A stretch of DNA of 64,000 nucleotides. Source: Melieria omissa (lineage: Eukaryota > Arthropoda > Insecta > Diptera > Ulidiidae). Of this stretch, positions 1-10,048 are shown in pieces. The stretch is taken from positions 14,681,817 to 14,745,816 of the forward strand of contig OZ020270.1 of the NCBI GenBank assembly GCA_963971225.1. Direction: 5' to 3'. Positions within the stretch are counted from its first letter, which is position 1, and every line of letters starts with the position of its first letter. Made by a program: the position numbers and the translations under genes. The notes under the pieces were generated by a model, which did not search any database, was not told the DNA's origin, and saw nothing but the letters and a program-made list of their open reading frames with translations.

Positions 1-920
1 AGTTGCCTTAGCTCTGGGGTCCACCAAACTGCGTTGGTTTTCCGTGGAGCTCGACTTTTTGGACACGATTTCTTGAAAGATGTATTAAGAACTTTCGTTA
101 AAAGACTAACTGACCTGTCAATGTTGGGTCTTTCAAAGGTAGCTGTCGCCTTGCGCGACGCCAGTTTTTCGGAAACTAGTGCACTGAATCTAGGCCAGTT
201 AGTCTTTCTCGGATTCCTATAGGCTGGTGGACTCCCCATCTTCATGGCCACGGAAAAGACTATCCGGTTGTGGTCCGAAAACGAACATTCCGTCAGTACT
301 TTCCAGTCGACCACAGAGATGGTACTAGAGTCGGTAACCAAGGTTATATCTATAACTTCTTCCCTAACCCTGTTATGGAAGGTTGGCGTATTGCCCCTAT
401 TACATAGCATAAGGTTAGAATTAAGAAGAAACTCAACAATGGACTCACCCCTGCTGTTGGTGCCGGAACTTCCCCACTGAACGTGATGCGCGTTGGCGTC
501 ACACCCGATGATGAGATTAAGTCTCCGTGATCGGGCGTGCGCAACAAGGTCCCGGACCTCCTTTGGCGGTGGTTCCTCTCCTTCGAATGGCATGTATGCG
601 GACGAAAGGATAAGGTCATGCCCCTCCATTCGCTCACATGCAGCCACACACAGGTCACCAGTACTGTATTGAGACAAGAGAAACATATTAATGTACTTTC
701 TATAAACAATACAGGCTCGTATCTTACCTTCACCACGCGAATGAAGTACTCTGAATTGACTTGACCCCAATCCACAAACACTGTCTCTGACGAGCCAGGG
801 TTCCTGGATTAAGGCCAAGTCAACCTCCTCCTCCTCCAGGAATTGCATAAGATCGTGGGTGGCGGCCTTAGAGTGGTGCAGGTTTATCTGCACTACCTTC
901 AGCCTTTCCCTGTGTGGCAC
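1..920 (-). CDS. LINE-A ORF2, endonuclease part, cut by window edge
   Basis: The N-terminal part of ORF2 starts at 920 and reads leftwards off the window. It begins with an apurinic-type endonuclease domain: VVQINLHHSKAATHDLM, then LIQEPW, the GCDANAHHVQWGS segment, and the SFSDHN end motif, the standard order in APE-type LINE endonucleases that nick the target DNA. The text equals the complete copy at 6,579-7,498. Only about 306 residues are inside the window, so the fate of the remainder of this copy is unknown. Confidence 0.85.
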   Translation of the reverse strand, partial: MPHRERLKVVQINLHHSKAATHDLMQFLEEEEVDLALIQEPWLVRDSVCGLGSSQFRVLHSRGEGKIRACIVYRKYINMFLLSQYSTGDLCVAACERMEGHDLILSSAYMPFEGEEPPPKEVRDLVAHARSRRLNLIIGCDANAHHVQWGSSGTNSRGESIVEFLLNSNLMLCNRGNTPTFHNRVREEVIDITLVTDSSTISVVDWKVLTECSFSDHNRIVFSVAMKMGSPPAYRNPRKTNWPRFSALVSEKLASRKATATFERPNIDRSVSLLTKVLNTSFKKSCPKSRAPRKTNAVWWTPELRQ

Positions 921-2457
921 GCTCCTTATTGGGGAAACGAGCTTTCAAGGAACCCAAACCGAACTTGACAATACCAGAGGAGTCTCGCAGATGACTTAAG
1001 GACGGTTGGTCAACAGCGACCACGAGGTCCTTACCCGTCTCGTTTTTGCTAGTAGTGGAGGAAATTACTCTCCACTCTCCAGTGTTAAGGCCGCTGTTCT
1101 GCCGACCTATCAGCTTCAACGTGTCGGCATCCTCCATGACTGGAGGGGGGACCCACAGTGTTACGATAGGTCGGAGAGGCAATCGGTCGCGAGGTATAAC
1201 CTCGAGTTTTGCCCCCTGCCAGAGAGGCTCAAGACCGCCGATCGTGCGCACCAGGAAGTCAAGTGACTGCCTGTTGCCACAACCGACGATCTTTACGCCC
1301 CTCTGCCAGCCAGCGCCGTCGAAGTCGATCTCGTCGTCCGCCGCCCCGAGCATCGCTCGCAGAATGCGCGCCTCAACAGAGAGCCAGTTTTCCGGACGAA
1401 TTTTCCCATCGGGATCGCTCCGGTCCACTACGGCAATCTGTAGCTCCTGTGGAGAGGAGAAGCTCGCTGAGGGTTTCAGCCTTTTCCCCTCCCCTGTAGG
1501 CTGATCGTCCCCCGATCTACCCCGTTTGACCGCCTTTTCCACTGCGGTGGAAGTGGGCTTTGTCGAGGTGGATGGCTTCTGATCAGCCTTCCGTACTGAC
1601 GAGGCAGCCGTGGCACTGTTTCCAGGCTTCGCCGCCCCTCCTCTGTCCGGTCGTACAGCTGTAGCGGCCGTGGCCCTAATACCAAGCTTTGCCGCCGTTG
1701 CTGTACCACTAGTCGACTCTGCAGCAGTGGCGCTGTCTCCAGGCGTTGCTGCAGTAGTCGATGTCGTAGCACCAGAAATCGCCGCCTGCTTCTTTTCGTA
1801 TTTTGCAACGATTTTCTGGTGCTTCTTAACTAGGTCTTTCTCCTTGTCAGACAAGGGTACTGAACCTTTGTTCACTTTGCGAAGGAAAGCAAGTGAGCGC
1901 CGGTAGCCATTTCTGGCTTTTTTCGCAGCACTGCTCGCCTTACTTTCCCCCGCCAAGGACGTTCCAGGAGTGGAACCGGTGGCCGCAGGTTCGTCCATCT
2001 CCTCTAGGAGTGCCGCCTCCATGTCAGAGTCAGCAGACTCGACGCCGCTATTTTGCGAGAGAATCGTCGATCCCTCTTCTATAGCAACGTCGAGCCGAAG
2101 CCCCTGAAACTGAGGCACCACCCCGGAAATTGAGGGACTGGCCTGAGCGGTGGTGTCCTGCGCTCCTTGCCTGCTTAAGGCAGGTTTGGGCGCCTCCTGC
2201 TTCCCAGTAGCGTTAGTAGACCGCGCAGCCTGGGGTCCCGCTGCGCAGCCTAAGCGGTCATTGGATAACGACGCCAGACAGCCCGCTCGCCCACTGTCTA
2301 CCGCCGGTACTGGGGATCCGACTCCCTGCACCGTAAAAGAGTCCTTATGGGAGCCCTCCAGAATGGTTTTGATGAAGGGGGTCGCCTTCCCCTGTGGCGT
2401 TTCTTTGACATCTATCACGCCACCAAAAGATGATAAGAAAACAGCCGCTCCTAACAT
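868..2457 (-). CDS. LINE-A ORF1 protein (gag-like), duplicate copy
   Basis: This 529-residue frame is identical to the one at 7,446-9,035. The first 150 residues are low-complexity and acidic; the middle (about 170-340) is Ala/Thr/Lys-rich with basic patches such as KKARNGYRRS, suggesting nucleic-acid binding. The C-terminal 170 residues form a conserved globular part (SLDFLVRTIGGLEPLWQGAK, then LPLRPIVTLWVP) that recurs in LINE-C ORF1 and resembles the DUF4780-type domain of insect LINE ORF1 proteins. No CCHC knuckle is visible. ORF1 proteins of this kind bind element RNA to form the retrotransposition particle. The frame overlaps the ORF2 start by about 53 bases, the usual tight arrangement. 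The DUF assignment is from memory and untested. Confidence 0.75.
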   Translation of the reverse strand: MLGAAVFLSSFGGVIDVKETPQGKATPFIKTILEGSHKDSFTVQGVGSPVPAVDSGRAGCLASLSNDRLGCAAGPQAARSTNATGKQEAPKPALSRQGAQDTTAQASPSISGVVPQFQGLRLDVAIEEGSTILSQNSGVESADSDMEAALLEEMDEPAATGSTPGTSLAGESKASSAAKKARNGYRRSLAFLRKVNKGSVPLSDKEKDLVKKHQKIVAKYEKKQAAISGATTSTTAATPGDSATAAESTSGTATAAKLGIRATAATAVRPDRGGAAKPGNSATAASSVRKADQKPSTSTKPTSTAVEKAVKRGRSGDDQPTGEGKRLKPSASFSSPQELQIAVVDRSDPDGKIRPENWLSVEARILRAMLGAADDEIDFDGAGWQRGVKIVGCGNRQSLDFLVRTIGGLEPLWQGAKLEVIPRDRLPLRPIVTLWVPPPVMEDADTLKLIGRQNSGLNTGEWRVISSTTSKNETGKDLVVAVDQPSLSHLRDSSGIVKFGLGSLKARFPNKERATQGKAEGSADKPAPL

Positions 2458-2710
2458 GGAGATCAGACGCTGACCAGGGAGCCGCCCACTGTGGGTCAGA
2501 CGCTCCTGGATTTCCGCATCTCAAACTTCGCCAGCTGAGAAGACAAGCTTCAACAGCCGCCCGGGGACCGCCCGGTCACCAGAAGCAACCTTCGTGAAGG
2601 CGTTGAGTCCACTTGGCCTGGTACCCACAAGGATCGCAGCCGAAGATGTGGACCACGTCTACATCCGTGCAGTCAGGTGCTTTGCCTTGTGGATCCAAAC
2701 CCTGATCCCC

Positions 2711-3300
2711 AATGGAGAGGAAAAGACGAGCCGAAACCGAAAAAACCACGCCAAAGTCGCTCGAAAATCAAGGTAATGCTGATTGTTTTCTTCGATATTC
2801 GTGGTGTGGTGCATCATGAATTCGTCCCTGAAGGGCGGTGAAGACTATTATTTGACTGTTTTAAGACGTTTGCGTGAAAATATCCGCCGTAAGCGGCCTC
2901 AATTGTGGAAGGATAATTCATGGATTTTTCATGACGATAATGCTCCCTCGCACCGAGCCAACATTATCAACGATTTTAAGGCCAAACATTCAATAAATAC
3001 CATCGAACAGCCACCGTATTCACCTGATCTTGCACCGTGTGACTTTTTCCTGTTTCCCAAACTCAAATTACCACTCAGAGGAACGCGTTTTGAATCCATA
3101 GAAGACGTAAACCAGAATTCGCAGAGGGAACTCAAAGCCATACCGGAAAGCGCCTATAAAAAATGTTTTGATGATTGGAAGAAACGTTAGCATATGTGTA
3201 TCGCTTCTAATGGAGCATATTTTGAAGGAGATAAAATAAATATTGATGAAGATTAAGAATTTTGCGTTTTATTTAAAATTTCCGGAAACTTTTCGGTCAC
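2711..3300 (+). pseudogene. mariner transposase, 3' half, duplicate copy
   Basis: This is the C-terminal half of a DD34D mariner transposase. Visible parts are the EPKPKKPRQSRSKIKVML segment, then (2,783-3,190) the second catalytic Asp in FHDDNAPSH and the third in YSPDLAPCDFFLFPKLK; exactly 34 residues separate the two Asp, the mariner signature. A frameshift near 2,840 separates the first segment from the long frame. About 110 bases of AT-rich 3' UTR follow the stop. The first catalytic Asp lies on the other side of the LINE-A insertion, so the gene is split and dead. Confidence 0.85.
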
Positions 3301-3470
3301 AAGGTATTATCTGCTGTGGAATAGCCTTTGCGAAAACCTGCTTGATATTCGTTTAGCACCTTGTTATTTTTTGCCCAATCCCAGAGTCTCGCGTTGAGTA
3401 CTCCCATCATTACTTTCGCTATGCAATTCATAAAGGAAATGCCTCGATAGTTGCTCGGCAGCGTATTATC
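3301..3470 (-). pseudogene. LINE reverse transcriptase fragment
   Basis: Read on the minus strand, about 56 codons are open and look like a non-LTR reverse transcriptase palm/fingers segment: SNYRGISFMNCIAKVMMGVL, followed by NEYQAGFRKGYSTADN. This is a different LINE from LINE-A to D. It is a short isolated remnant, adjoining the mariner 3' end, and is duplicated at 9,879-10,048. Confidence 0.65.
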
Positions 3471-3583
3471 TCCCTTAATTTCTTATTATATGACTTTTTT
3501 AAAAAGTACTCAGTAGAGATTTCATTTAATATAATTAGGTTTAATATAAAATAAACATTATTTATGAAAACTTATTCAAACTA

Positions 3584-3756
3584 GTCCGTTGCAATTTTGT
3601 TGAGAATTTTCTTCAAAATGAGTACCGTGAACAGGTCTCTTTGGACGTGCTTGATCATGCCAATTCCGATCCAACTTTCATGGAACGCATCATAACTGGT
3701 GACGAGACATGGGTCTACGAATACGACAAGCCAACAATCATCGGAATGGAGAGGAA
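3584..3756 (+). pseudogene. mariner transposase, central fragment with first catalytic Asp
   Basis: The frame reads DPTFMERIITGDETWVYEYD, the conserved mariner block carrying the first catalytic Asp. A one-base frameshift follows near 3,735, after which the text reads QQSSEW in the next frame. LINE-A then interrupts; the coding resumes at 9,289 after a 12-bp repeat of AATGGAGAGGAA (3,745-3,756 and 9,289-9,300). The N-terminal half of the gene is missing because the tandem duplication junction lies at 3,583/3,584. Confidence 0.85.
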
Positions 3757-3867
3757 GGTTAGGTTAGGTAGGGAAGGGTGTGTGCGGCAGGACCGCACTT
3801 CCACTCGGAGGCCACAATGGCCCATTGTGAATCCCTTCTTATGGTGTTCTGGAGCCAACCAATAGTC

Positions 3868-6800
3868 TCAGTCAAGGGGAAACCAGTTCGACCTCTTAAT
3901 GAAGGAGAGCAGATTCGAGATTTCGACTTTCGCTGCGCAAGCCAGGTCTGTCAGGAACCTTGACCCCAAGGTGCGGAGTCGGCGTTCCTGCAGAGCCGGG
4001 CAGTGGCACAGGAAGTGTTGTATCGTTTCTACTTCTTCTTCATCTCCACAGCTACGGCAGACATCACCGGACGAGAGGCGCCATTTGGTAAGCATAGATC
4101 CAATAGCGCAGTGTCCGGTGATGACTCCAACGAGCTGTCGAATAGACGTACGACTCCGGGATAGTACGAATCGTGTTTTCGTCAAAGAGAGGGAGGGCCA
4201 CAGTGCCCGGCAGGTGCCGCAGTCGGTCCTGGTACGCCATGACGACTCAATTTCCTTTTTGGTCAACCTGTCAATATACATGTACAGGGCAGATATCGGA
4301 GGAAACACAGAGGTATCCACTTCGGTGGCAGACAAAGCCACCCCTTTTCTTGCCATCTCGTCCGCTGCTTCGTTCCCTGCCACTCCTGAGTGGCCCGGAA
4401 CCCAACAGAGAGTGACCTGGTGGTGCCCAATGCCTTGAAGTGCGGTGCGACACCTCTGCACTACCTTTGATTTCACAACAACTGATTCCAGCGCTCTAAG
4501 CGCCGCCTGACTATCCACGAAAATTGTGACATCTGTGGGTGGTAACCCACTGTCACGGATAAGTTCGGCAGCCTTCCAAATTGCATAGATCTCTGCTTGG
4601 AAAATACTGCAGAGGTCCGGCAGTCTGAATGACATGCGTGTCTGCAGTACATCGGAGTAGAGACCAGCTCCAGTACCTTCCTCCATTTTGGAGCCGTCGG
4701 TGAAAACGGTGATAGAAGCGTCTCTCATCGCACCTGTCACCTCCCATTCCTCCCTTGTGGGATATGAGGCTAGTGCTCGCGTGTCGAAATCCAGGTATGG
4801 GATCAGATAGTCCGTGCAGGAATCCACCTGATAACCGATATCCGACTTTGCGAAAGACTTTAGAATTCCAGAGTGCCCATAAGCGTGTTGCCTCCACAAG
4901 TTGGCTTCCCTCAATCTGAGAGCGCCTTTAGCAGCGCAACACTTAATGAACTGCTCAATGGGGTGGAGGTGTAAGATCACCTCCAGCCCGGCCTGGGGGG
5001 TGCTTTTGACAGTGCCTGCTATTCCCATAGCCGCTAGTCTCTGCACCTTCGTCAGTTTCGTTACCAGGGTCTTGGTGCCCGTAGCCGGCCACCAGACAAT
5101 GGCTCCGTAACTTAGGATCGGCCGTATAATCGCAGTGTACATCCAATGAACGATAGTCGGCTGCAATCCCCACTTTTTCCCGAAAGTCCTTTTACAAATG
5201 TAAAAAGCATTCAGGCTCTTTTTCACCCGCTCTTCCACATTGCGCCCCCAAGAGAGCTTGGAGTCAAGTATGGTGCCAAGGTATTTAGCCTCGGGTGATA
5301 GGGTGAGAGTAGTGCCGCCAAGTTTAGGCAGCTCAAACTTCGGTATTTTGTATTTCCGGGTGAACAGTACCAAAACAGTCTTAGAGGGATTAACCCCTAG
5401 ACCGTTAAGCTCTGCCCACCTGGAAAGTTCCTTTAGAGCAGACTCCATGAGATCACTGATTGTGGACAGGAATCTTCCAGGGATCAGGATAGTGACGTCG
5501 TCTGCATATGCTACTACTCGTAGCCTCCTGGTTTCGAAGATCTCGAGGATGCTATTTACTACAAGGAGCCACAGCAGAGGCGAAAGAACACCCCCTTGTG
5601 GTGTGCCCCTTGTAGTAAGTTTCCTAACTGAGCATAGGCCTAGGTTAGAGTGGACCCTTCTGCTACTGAGCATGTCCCTGGTCCACTTTACCACCTTCTC
5701 ATGAACTTCGAACTTTCTAAGTGCGTTGATTATAGCCTCCAAGGTAACGTTATTAAAGGCTCCCTCGATATCGAGGAAAGCGGCTAACGTGTACTCCTTA
5801 GAGTTCAGCGATCTTTCGATCGTCTGAACGACCTCATGCAGGGCGCTGTCGACAGATTTTCCCCTGCAATACGCATGTTGCGCCTTGCAGAGTCCTCTGG
5901 ACTGTGCCACTTCTCTAATATAGACGTCTACCAGCCGTTCAAGAGTCTTAAGTAAGAACGATGAAAGGCTGATCGGTCTGTAATCTTTTGCTGTTAAGTG
6001 GTTCACTTTCCCTGCTTTGGGAATGAACACCACCCTAACCTCCTTCCAGGCACGTGGGACATATCCTTGTTGGAGAGATCCACGAAAGATTCTCGTCAGG
6101 ACCTTAACCACCGCCTCCTTAGACCATTGTAGCATAGCAGGAATGACACCATCAGGGCCCGGGGATTTATACGGGCTGAAGGAGTCAATTGCCCATGCCA
6201 CCTTGGCTTCGCTAATTATCCTCTGAACTAGACCATCCGGTTGCGGTGTTTGTTGCCTATGCGACGTGGTCGCCTCAGCAACATCCGTGCATCCAGGAAA
6301 GTGAGTGTTCATGAGGATCTCAAGAAGTTCCTCCCTCGACTCCGTCCATGATCCATCAGATTTCCTGATGCTGCCAGGGGTGTGTGAAACCCCGGCTAGC
6401 ACCTAGTCTGGCGGCCTCGTTAACATTGTCGAGGGATTCACAGTAATTCCTCCAATCATCCCGCTTGGCCGCCCTAATAGTTTTCTTAAACTTATTAAAG
6501 CTAGCCTTGTAGGCTCCCCAGTCTTCTTCAGTTTGACTAAGCTTAGCCTTATTGAAGAGACGCCTAGTATCTGTCCTCAGTTGCCTTAGCTCTGGGGTCC
6601 ACCAAACTGCGTTGGTTTTCCGTGGAGCTCGACTTTTTGGACACGATTTCTTGAAAGATGTATTAAGAACTTTCGTTAAAAGACTAACTGACCTGTCAAT
6701 GTTGGGTCTTTCAAAGGTAGCTGTCGCCTTGCGCGACGCCAGTTTTTCGGAAACTAGTGCACTGAATCTAGGCCAGTTAGTCTTTCTCGGATTCCTATAG

Positions 6801-7498
6801 GCTGGTGGACTCCCCATCTTCATGGCCACGGAAAAGACTATCCGGTTGTGGTCCGAAAACGAACATTCCGTCAGTACTTTCCAGTCGACCACAGAGATGG
6901 TACTAGAGTCGGTAACCAAGGTTATATCTATAACTTCTTCCCTAACCCTGTTATGGAAGGTTGGCGTATTGCCCCTATTACATAGCATAAGGTTAGAATT
7001 AAGAAGAAACTCAACAATGGACTCACCCCTGCTGTTGGTGCCGGAACTTCCCCACTGAACGTGATGCGCGTTGGCGTCACACCCGATGATGAGATTAAGT
7101 CTCCGTGATCGGGCGTGCGCAACAAGGTCCCGGACCTCCTTTGGCGGTGGTTCCTCTCCTTCGAATGGCATGTATGCGGACGAAAGGATAAGGTCATGCC
7201 CCTCCATTCGCTCACATGCAGCCACACACAGGTCACCAGTACTGTATTGAGACAAGAGAAACATATTAATGTACTTTCTATAAACAATACAGGCTCGTAT
7301 CTTACCTTCACCACGCGAATGAAGTACTCTGAATTGACTTGACCCCAATCCACAAACACTGTCTCTGACGAGCCAGGGTTCCTGGATTAAGGCCAAGTCA
7401 ACCTCCTCCTCCTCCAGGAATTGCATAAGATCGTGGGTGGCGGCCTTAGAGTGGTGCAGGTTTATCTGCACTACCTTCAGCCTTTCCCTGTGTGGCAC
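3868..7498 (-). pseudogene. LINE-A ORF2: endonuclease, reverse transcriptase, RNase H (frameshifted)
   Basis: Two frames make up ORF2: 6,356-7,498 (endonuclease plus linker) and 3,868-6,402 (844 residues with RT and RNase H). They are separated by a 5-bp deletion at 6,404/6,405, shown by the other copy, which has TACGG there (38,276-38,280). Endonuclease motifs are QINLHHSK, LIQEPW, GCDANAHH and SFSDHN. The RT shows YRPISLSSFLLKTLER, AFLDIEGAFNN, GTPQGGVLSPLLW and the catalytic YADD. RNase H shows FTDGSKMEEGTGAG, QAEIYAI, VDSQAALRAL and GHSGVAGNEAADEMA, i.e. all four acidic positions. The C terminus has a CRSCGDEEEVETIQHFLCHC Zn-type motif. Only the 5-bp deletion stands between this and an intact frame. 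Confidence 0.93.
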
Positions 7499-9035
7499 GC
7501 TCCTTATTGGGGAAACGAGCTTTCAAGGAACCCAAACCGAACTTGACAATACCAGAGGAGTCTCGCAGATGACTTAAGGACGGTTGGTCAACAGCGACCA
7601 CGAGGTCCTTACCCGTCTCGTTTTTGCTAGTAGTGGAGGAAATTACTCTCCACTCTCCAGTGTTAAGGCCGCTGTTCTGCCGACCTATCAGCTTCAACGT
7701 GTCGGCATCCTCCATGACTGGAGGGGGGACCCACAGTGTTACGATAGGTCGGAGAGGCAATCGGTCGCGAGGTATAACCTCGAGTTTTGCCCCCTGCCAG
7801 AGAGGCTCAAGACCGCCGATCGTGCGCACCAGGAAGTCAAGTGACTGCCTGTTGCCACAACCGACGATCTTTACGCCCCTCTGCCAGCCAGCGCCGTCGA
7901 AGTCGATCTCGTCGTCCGCCGCCCCGAGCATCGCTCGCAGAATGCGCGCCTCAACAGAGAGCCAGTTTTCCGGACGAATTTTCCCATCGGGATCGCTCCG
8001 GTCCACTACGGCAATCTGTAGCTCCTGTGGAGAGGAGAAGCTCGCTGAGGGTTTCAGCCTTTTCCCCTCCCCTGTAGGCTGATCGTCCCCCGATCTACCC
8101 CGTTTGACCGCCTTTTCCACTGCGGTGGAAGTGGGCTTTGTCGAGGTGGATGGCTTCTGATCAGCCTTCCGTACTGACGAGGCAGCCGTGGCACTGTTTC
8201 CAGGCTTCGCCGCCCCTCCTCTGTCCGGTCGTACAGCTGTAGCGGCCGTGGCCCTAATACCAAGCTTTGCCGCCGTTGCTGTACCACTAGTCGACTCTGC
8301 AGCAGTGGCGCTGTCTCCAGGCGTTGCTGCAGTAGTCGATGTCGTAGCACCAGAAATCGCCGCCTGCTTCTTTTCGTATTTTGCAACGATTTTCTGGTGC
8401 TTCTTAACTAGGTCTTTCTCCTTGTCAGACAAGGGTACTGAACCTTTGTTCACTTTGCGAAGGAAAGCAAGTGAGCGCCGGTAGCCATTTCTGGCTTTTT
8501 TCGCAGCACTGCTCGCCTTACTTTCCCCCGCCAAGGACGTTCCAGGAGTGGAACCGGTGGCCGCAGGTTCGTCCATCTCCTCTAGGAGTGCCGCCTCCAT
8601 GTCAGAGTCAGCAGACTCGACGCCGCTATTTTGCGAGAGAATCGTCGATCCCTCTTCTATAGCAACGTCGAGCCGAAGCCCCTGAAACTGAGGCACCACC
8701 CCGGAAATTGAGGGACTGGCCTGAGCGGTGGTGTCCTGCGCTCCTTGCCTGCTTAAGGCAGGTTTGGGCGCCTCCTGCTTCCCAGTAGCGTTAGTAGACC
8801 GCGCAGCCTGGGGTCCCGCTGCGCAGCCTAAGCGGTCATTGGATAACGACGCCAGACAGCCCGCTCGCCCACTGTCTACCGCCGGTACTGGGGATCCGAC
8901 TCCCTGCACCGTAAAAGAGTCCTTATGGGAGCCCTCCAGAATGGTTTTGATGAAGGGGGTCGCCTTCCCCTGTGGCGTTTCTTTGACATCTATCACGCCA
9001 CCAAAAGATGATAAGAAAACAGCCGCTCCTAACAT
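7446..9035 (-). CDS. LINE-A ORF1 protein (gag-like)
   Basis: This 529-residue frame is the complete ORF1 of LINE-A, with the same text as 868-2,457: an acidic N-terminal third, an Ala/Thr-rich basic middle, and a conserved C-terminal domain shared with LINE-C ORF1 (42,724-43,281). The frame ends within the start of ORF2 (overlap about 53 bases on the minus strand). The chosen Met is the first in the frame and is not otherwise supported. Its open state after insertion suggests a young copy. Confidence 0.8.
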   Translation of the reverse strand: MLGAAVFLSSFGGVIDVKETPQGKATPFIKTILEGSHKDSFTVQGVGSPVPAVDSGRAGCLASLSNDRLGCAAGPQAARSTNATGKQEAPKPALSRQGAQDTTAQASPSISGVVPQFQGLRLDVAIEEGSTILSQNSGVESADSDMEAALLEEMDEPAATGSTPGTSLAGESKASSAAKKARNGYRRSLAFLRKVNKGSVPLSDKEKDLVKKHQKIVAKYEKKQAAISGATTSTTAATPGDSATAAESTSGTATAAKLGIRATAATAVRPDRGGAAKPGNSATAASSVRKADQKPSTSTKPTSTAVEKAVKRGRSGDDQPTGEGKRLKPSASFSSPQELQIAVVDRSDPDGKIRPENWLSVEARILRAMLGAADDEIDFDGAGWQRGVKIVGCGNRQSLDFLVRTIGGLEPLWQGAKLEVIPRDRLPLRPIVTLWVPPPVMEDADTLKLIGRQNSGLNTGEWRVISSTTSKNETGKDLVVAVDQPSLSHLRDSSGIVKFGLGSLKARFPNKERATQGKAEGSADKPAPL

Positions 9036-9288
9036 GGAGATCAGACGCTGACCAGGGAGCCGCCCACTGTGGGTCAGACGCTCCTGGATTTCCGCATCTC
9101 AAACTTCGCCAGCTGAGAAGACAAGCTTCAACAGCCGCCCGGGGACCGCCCGGTCACCAGAAGCAACCTTCGTGAAGGCGTTGAGTCCACTTGGCCTGGT
9201 ACCCACAAGGATCGCAGCCGAAGATGTGGACCACGTCTACATCCGTGCAGTCAGGTGCTTTGCCTTGTGGATCCAAACCCTGATCCCC

Positions 9289-9878
9289 AATGGAGAGGAA
9301 AAGACGAGCCGAAACCGAAAAAACCACGCCAAAGTCGCTCGAAAATCAAGGTAATGCTGATTGTTTTCTTCGATATTCGTGGTGTGGTGCATCATGAATT
9401 CGTCCCTGAAGGGCGGTGAAGACTATTATTTGACTGTTTTAAGACGTTTGCGTGAAAATATCCGCCGTAAGCGGCCTCAATTGTGGAAGGATAATTCATG
9501 GATTTTTCATGACGATAATGCTCCCTCGCACCGAGCCAACATTATCAACGATTTTAAGGCCAAACATTCAATAAATACCATCGAACAGCCACCGTATTCA
9601 CCTGATCTTGCACCGTGTGACTTTTTCCTGTTTCCCAAACTCAAATTACCACTCAGAGGAACGCGTTTTGAATCCATAGAAGACGTAAACCAGAATTCGC
9701 AGAGGGAACTCAAAGCCATACCGGAAAGCGCCTATAAAAAATGTTTTGATGATTGGAAGAAACGTTAGCATATGTGTATCGCTTCTAATGGAGCATATTT
9801 TGAAGGAGATAAAATAAATATTGATGAAGATTAAGAATTTTGCGTTTTATTTAAAATTTCCGGAAACTTTTCGGTCAC
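9289..9878 (+). pseudogene. mariner transposase, 3' half
   Basis: Continuation of the split mariner gene right of LINE-A. It starts with the second copy of the 12-bp target duplication, then EPKPKKPRQSRSKIKVML, a frameshift near 9,418, and the long frame 9,361-9,768 with the second and third catalytic Asp 34 residues apart. It is the same text as 2,711-3,300. The 3' UTR runs to about 9,878. Confidence 0.85.
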
Positions 9879-10048
9879 AAGGTATTATCTGCTGTGGAAT
9901 AGCCTTTGCGAAAACCTGCTTGATATTCGTTTAGCACCTTGTTATTTTTTGCCCAATCCCAGAGTCTCGCGTTGAGTACTCCCATCATTACTTTCGCTAT
10001 GCAATTCATAAAGGAAATGCCTCGATAGTTGCTCGGCAGCGTATTATC
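9879..10048 (-). pseudogene. LINE reverse transcriptase fragment (second copy)
   Basis: Same 170-bp RT remnant as 3,301-3,470, minus strand, present through the tandem duplication. The remaining bases to 10,161 are AT-rich and contain nothing I can assign. Confidence 0.65.

Larger units (their letters stand above)
1..2710 (-). mobile_element. LINE-A, duplicate copy, 5' half (LOA-like non-LTR retrotransposon)
   Basis: This is the 5' half of the same LINE found complete at 3,757-9,288, present here because of the tandem duplication. It reads on the minus strand: 5' UTR at about 2,458-2,710, ORF1 at 868-2,457, then the start of the ORF2 endonuclease domain from 920 down to the window edge. Immediately right of it (2,711 onward) the mariner sequence and the 12-bp target duplication follow, exactly as at 9,289. 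Confidence 0.9.
3757..9288 (-). mobile_element. LINE-A, complete copy with 12-bp target duplication (LOA-like)
   Basis: This 5,532-bp non-LTR retrotransposon lies on the minus strand inside the mariner pseudogene. The 12-bp direct repeat AATGGAGAGGAA flanks it at 3,745-3,756 and 9,289-9,300. Order 5' to 3' is: about 250-bp 5' UTR, ORF1 (7,446-9,035), ORF2 (3,868-7,498), a 110-bp 3' UTR, and a 3' end made of CCTAACCTAACC rather than poly(A). ORF2 carries APE endonuclease, reverse transcriptase, RNase H and a terminal Cys-rich motif, an order typical of LOA/I-group LINEs. ORF1 is open but ORF2 has a 5-bp deletion, so this copy is probably not autonomous. Confidence 0.93.

Noticed and set aside
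1046..1504. Plus-strand frames of 86-152 residues opposite LINE-A ORF1 (also 7,584-8,662).
   Set aside because: They are antisense shadows of the GC-rich ORF1 and have no domain of their own.
3757..3775. GGTTAGGTTAGGTAGGG resembles the insect telomere repeat TTAGG.
   Set aside because: It is the 3' tail of LINE-A, present at the same place in the other LINE-A copy (34,028), and is only two to three units long; Diptera generally lack TTAGG telomeres.
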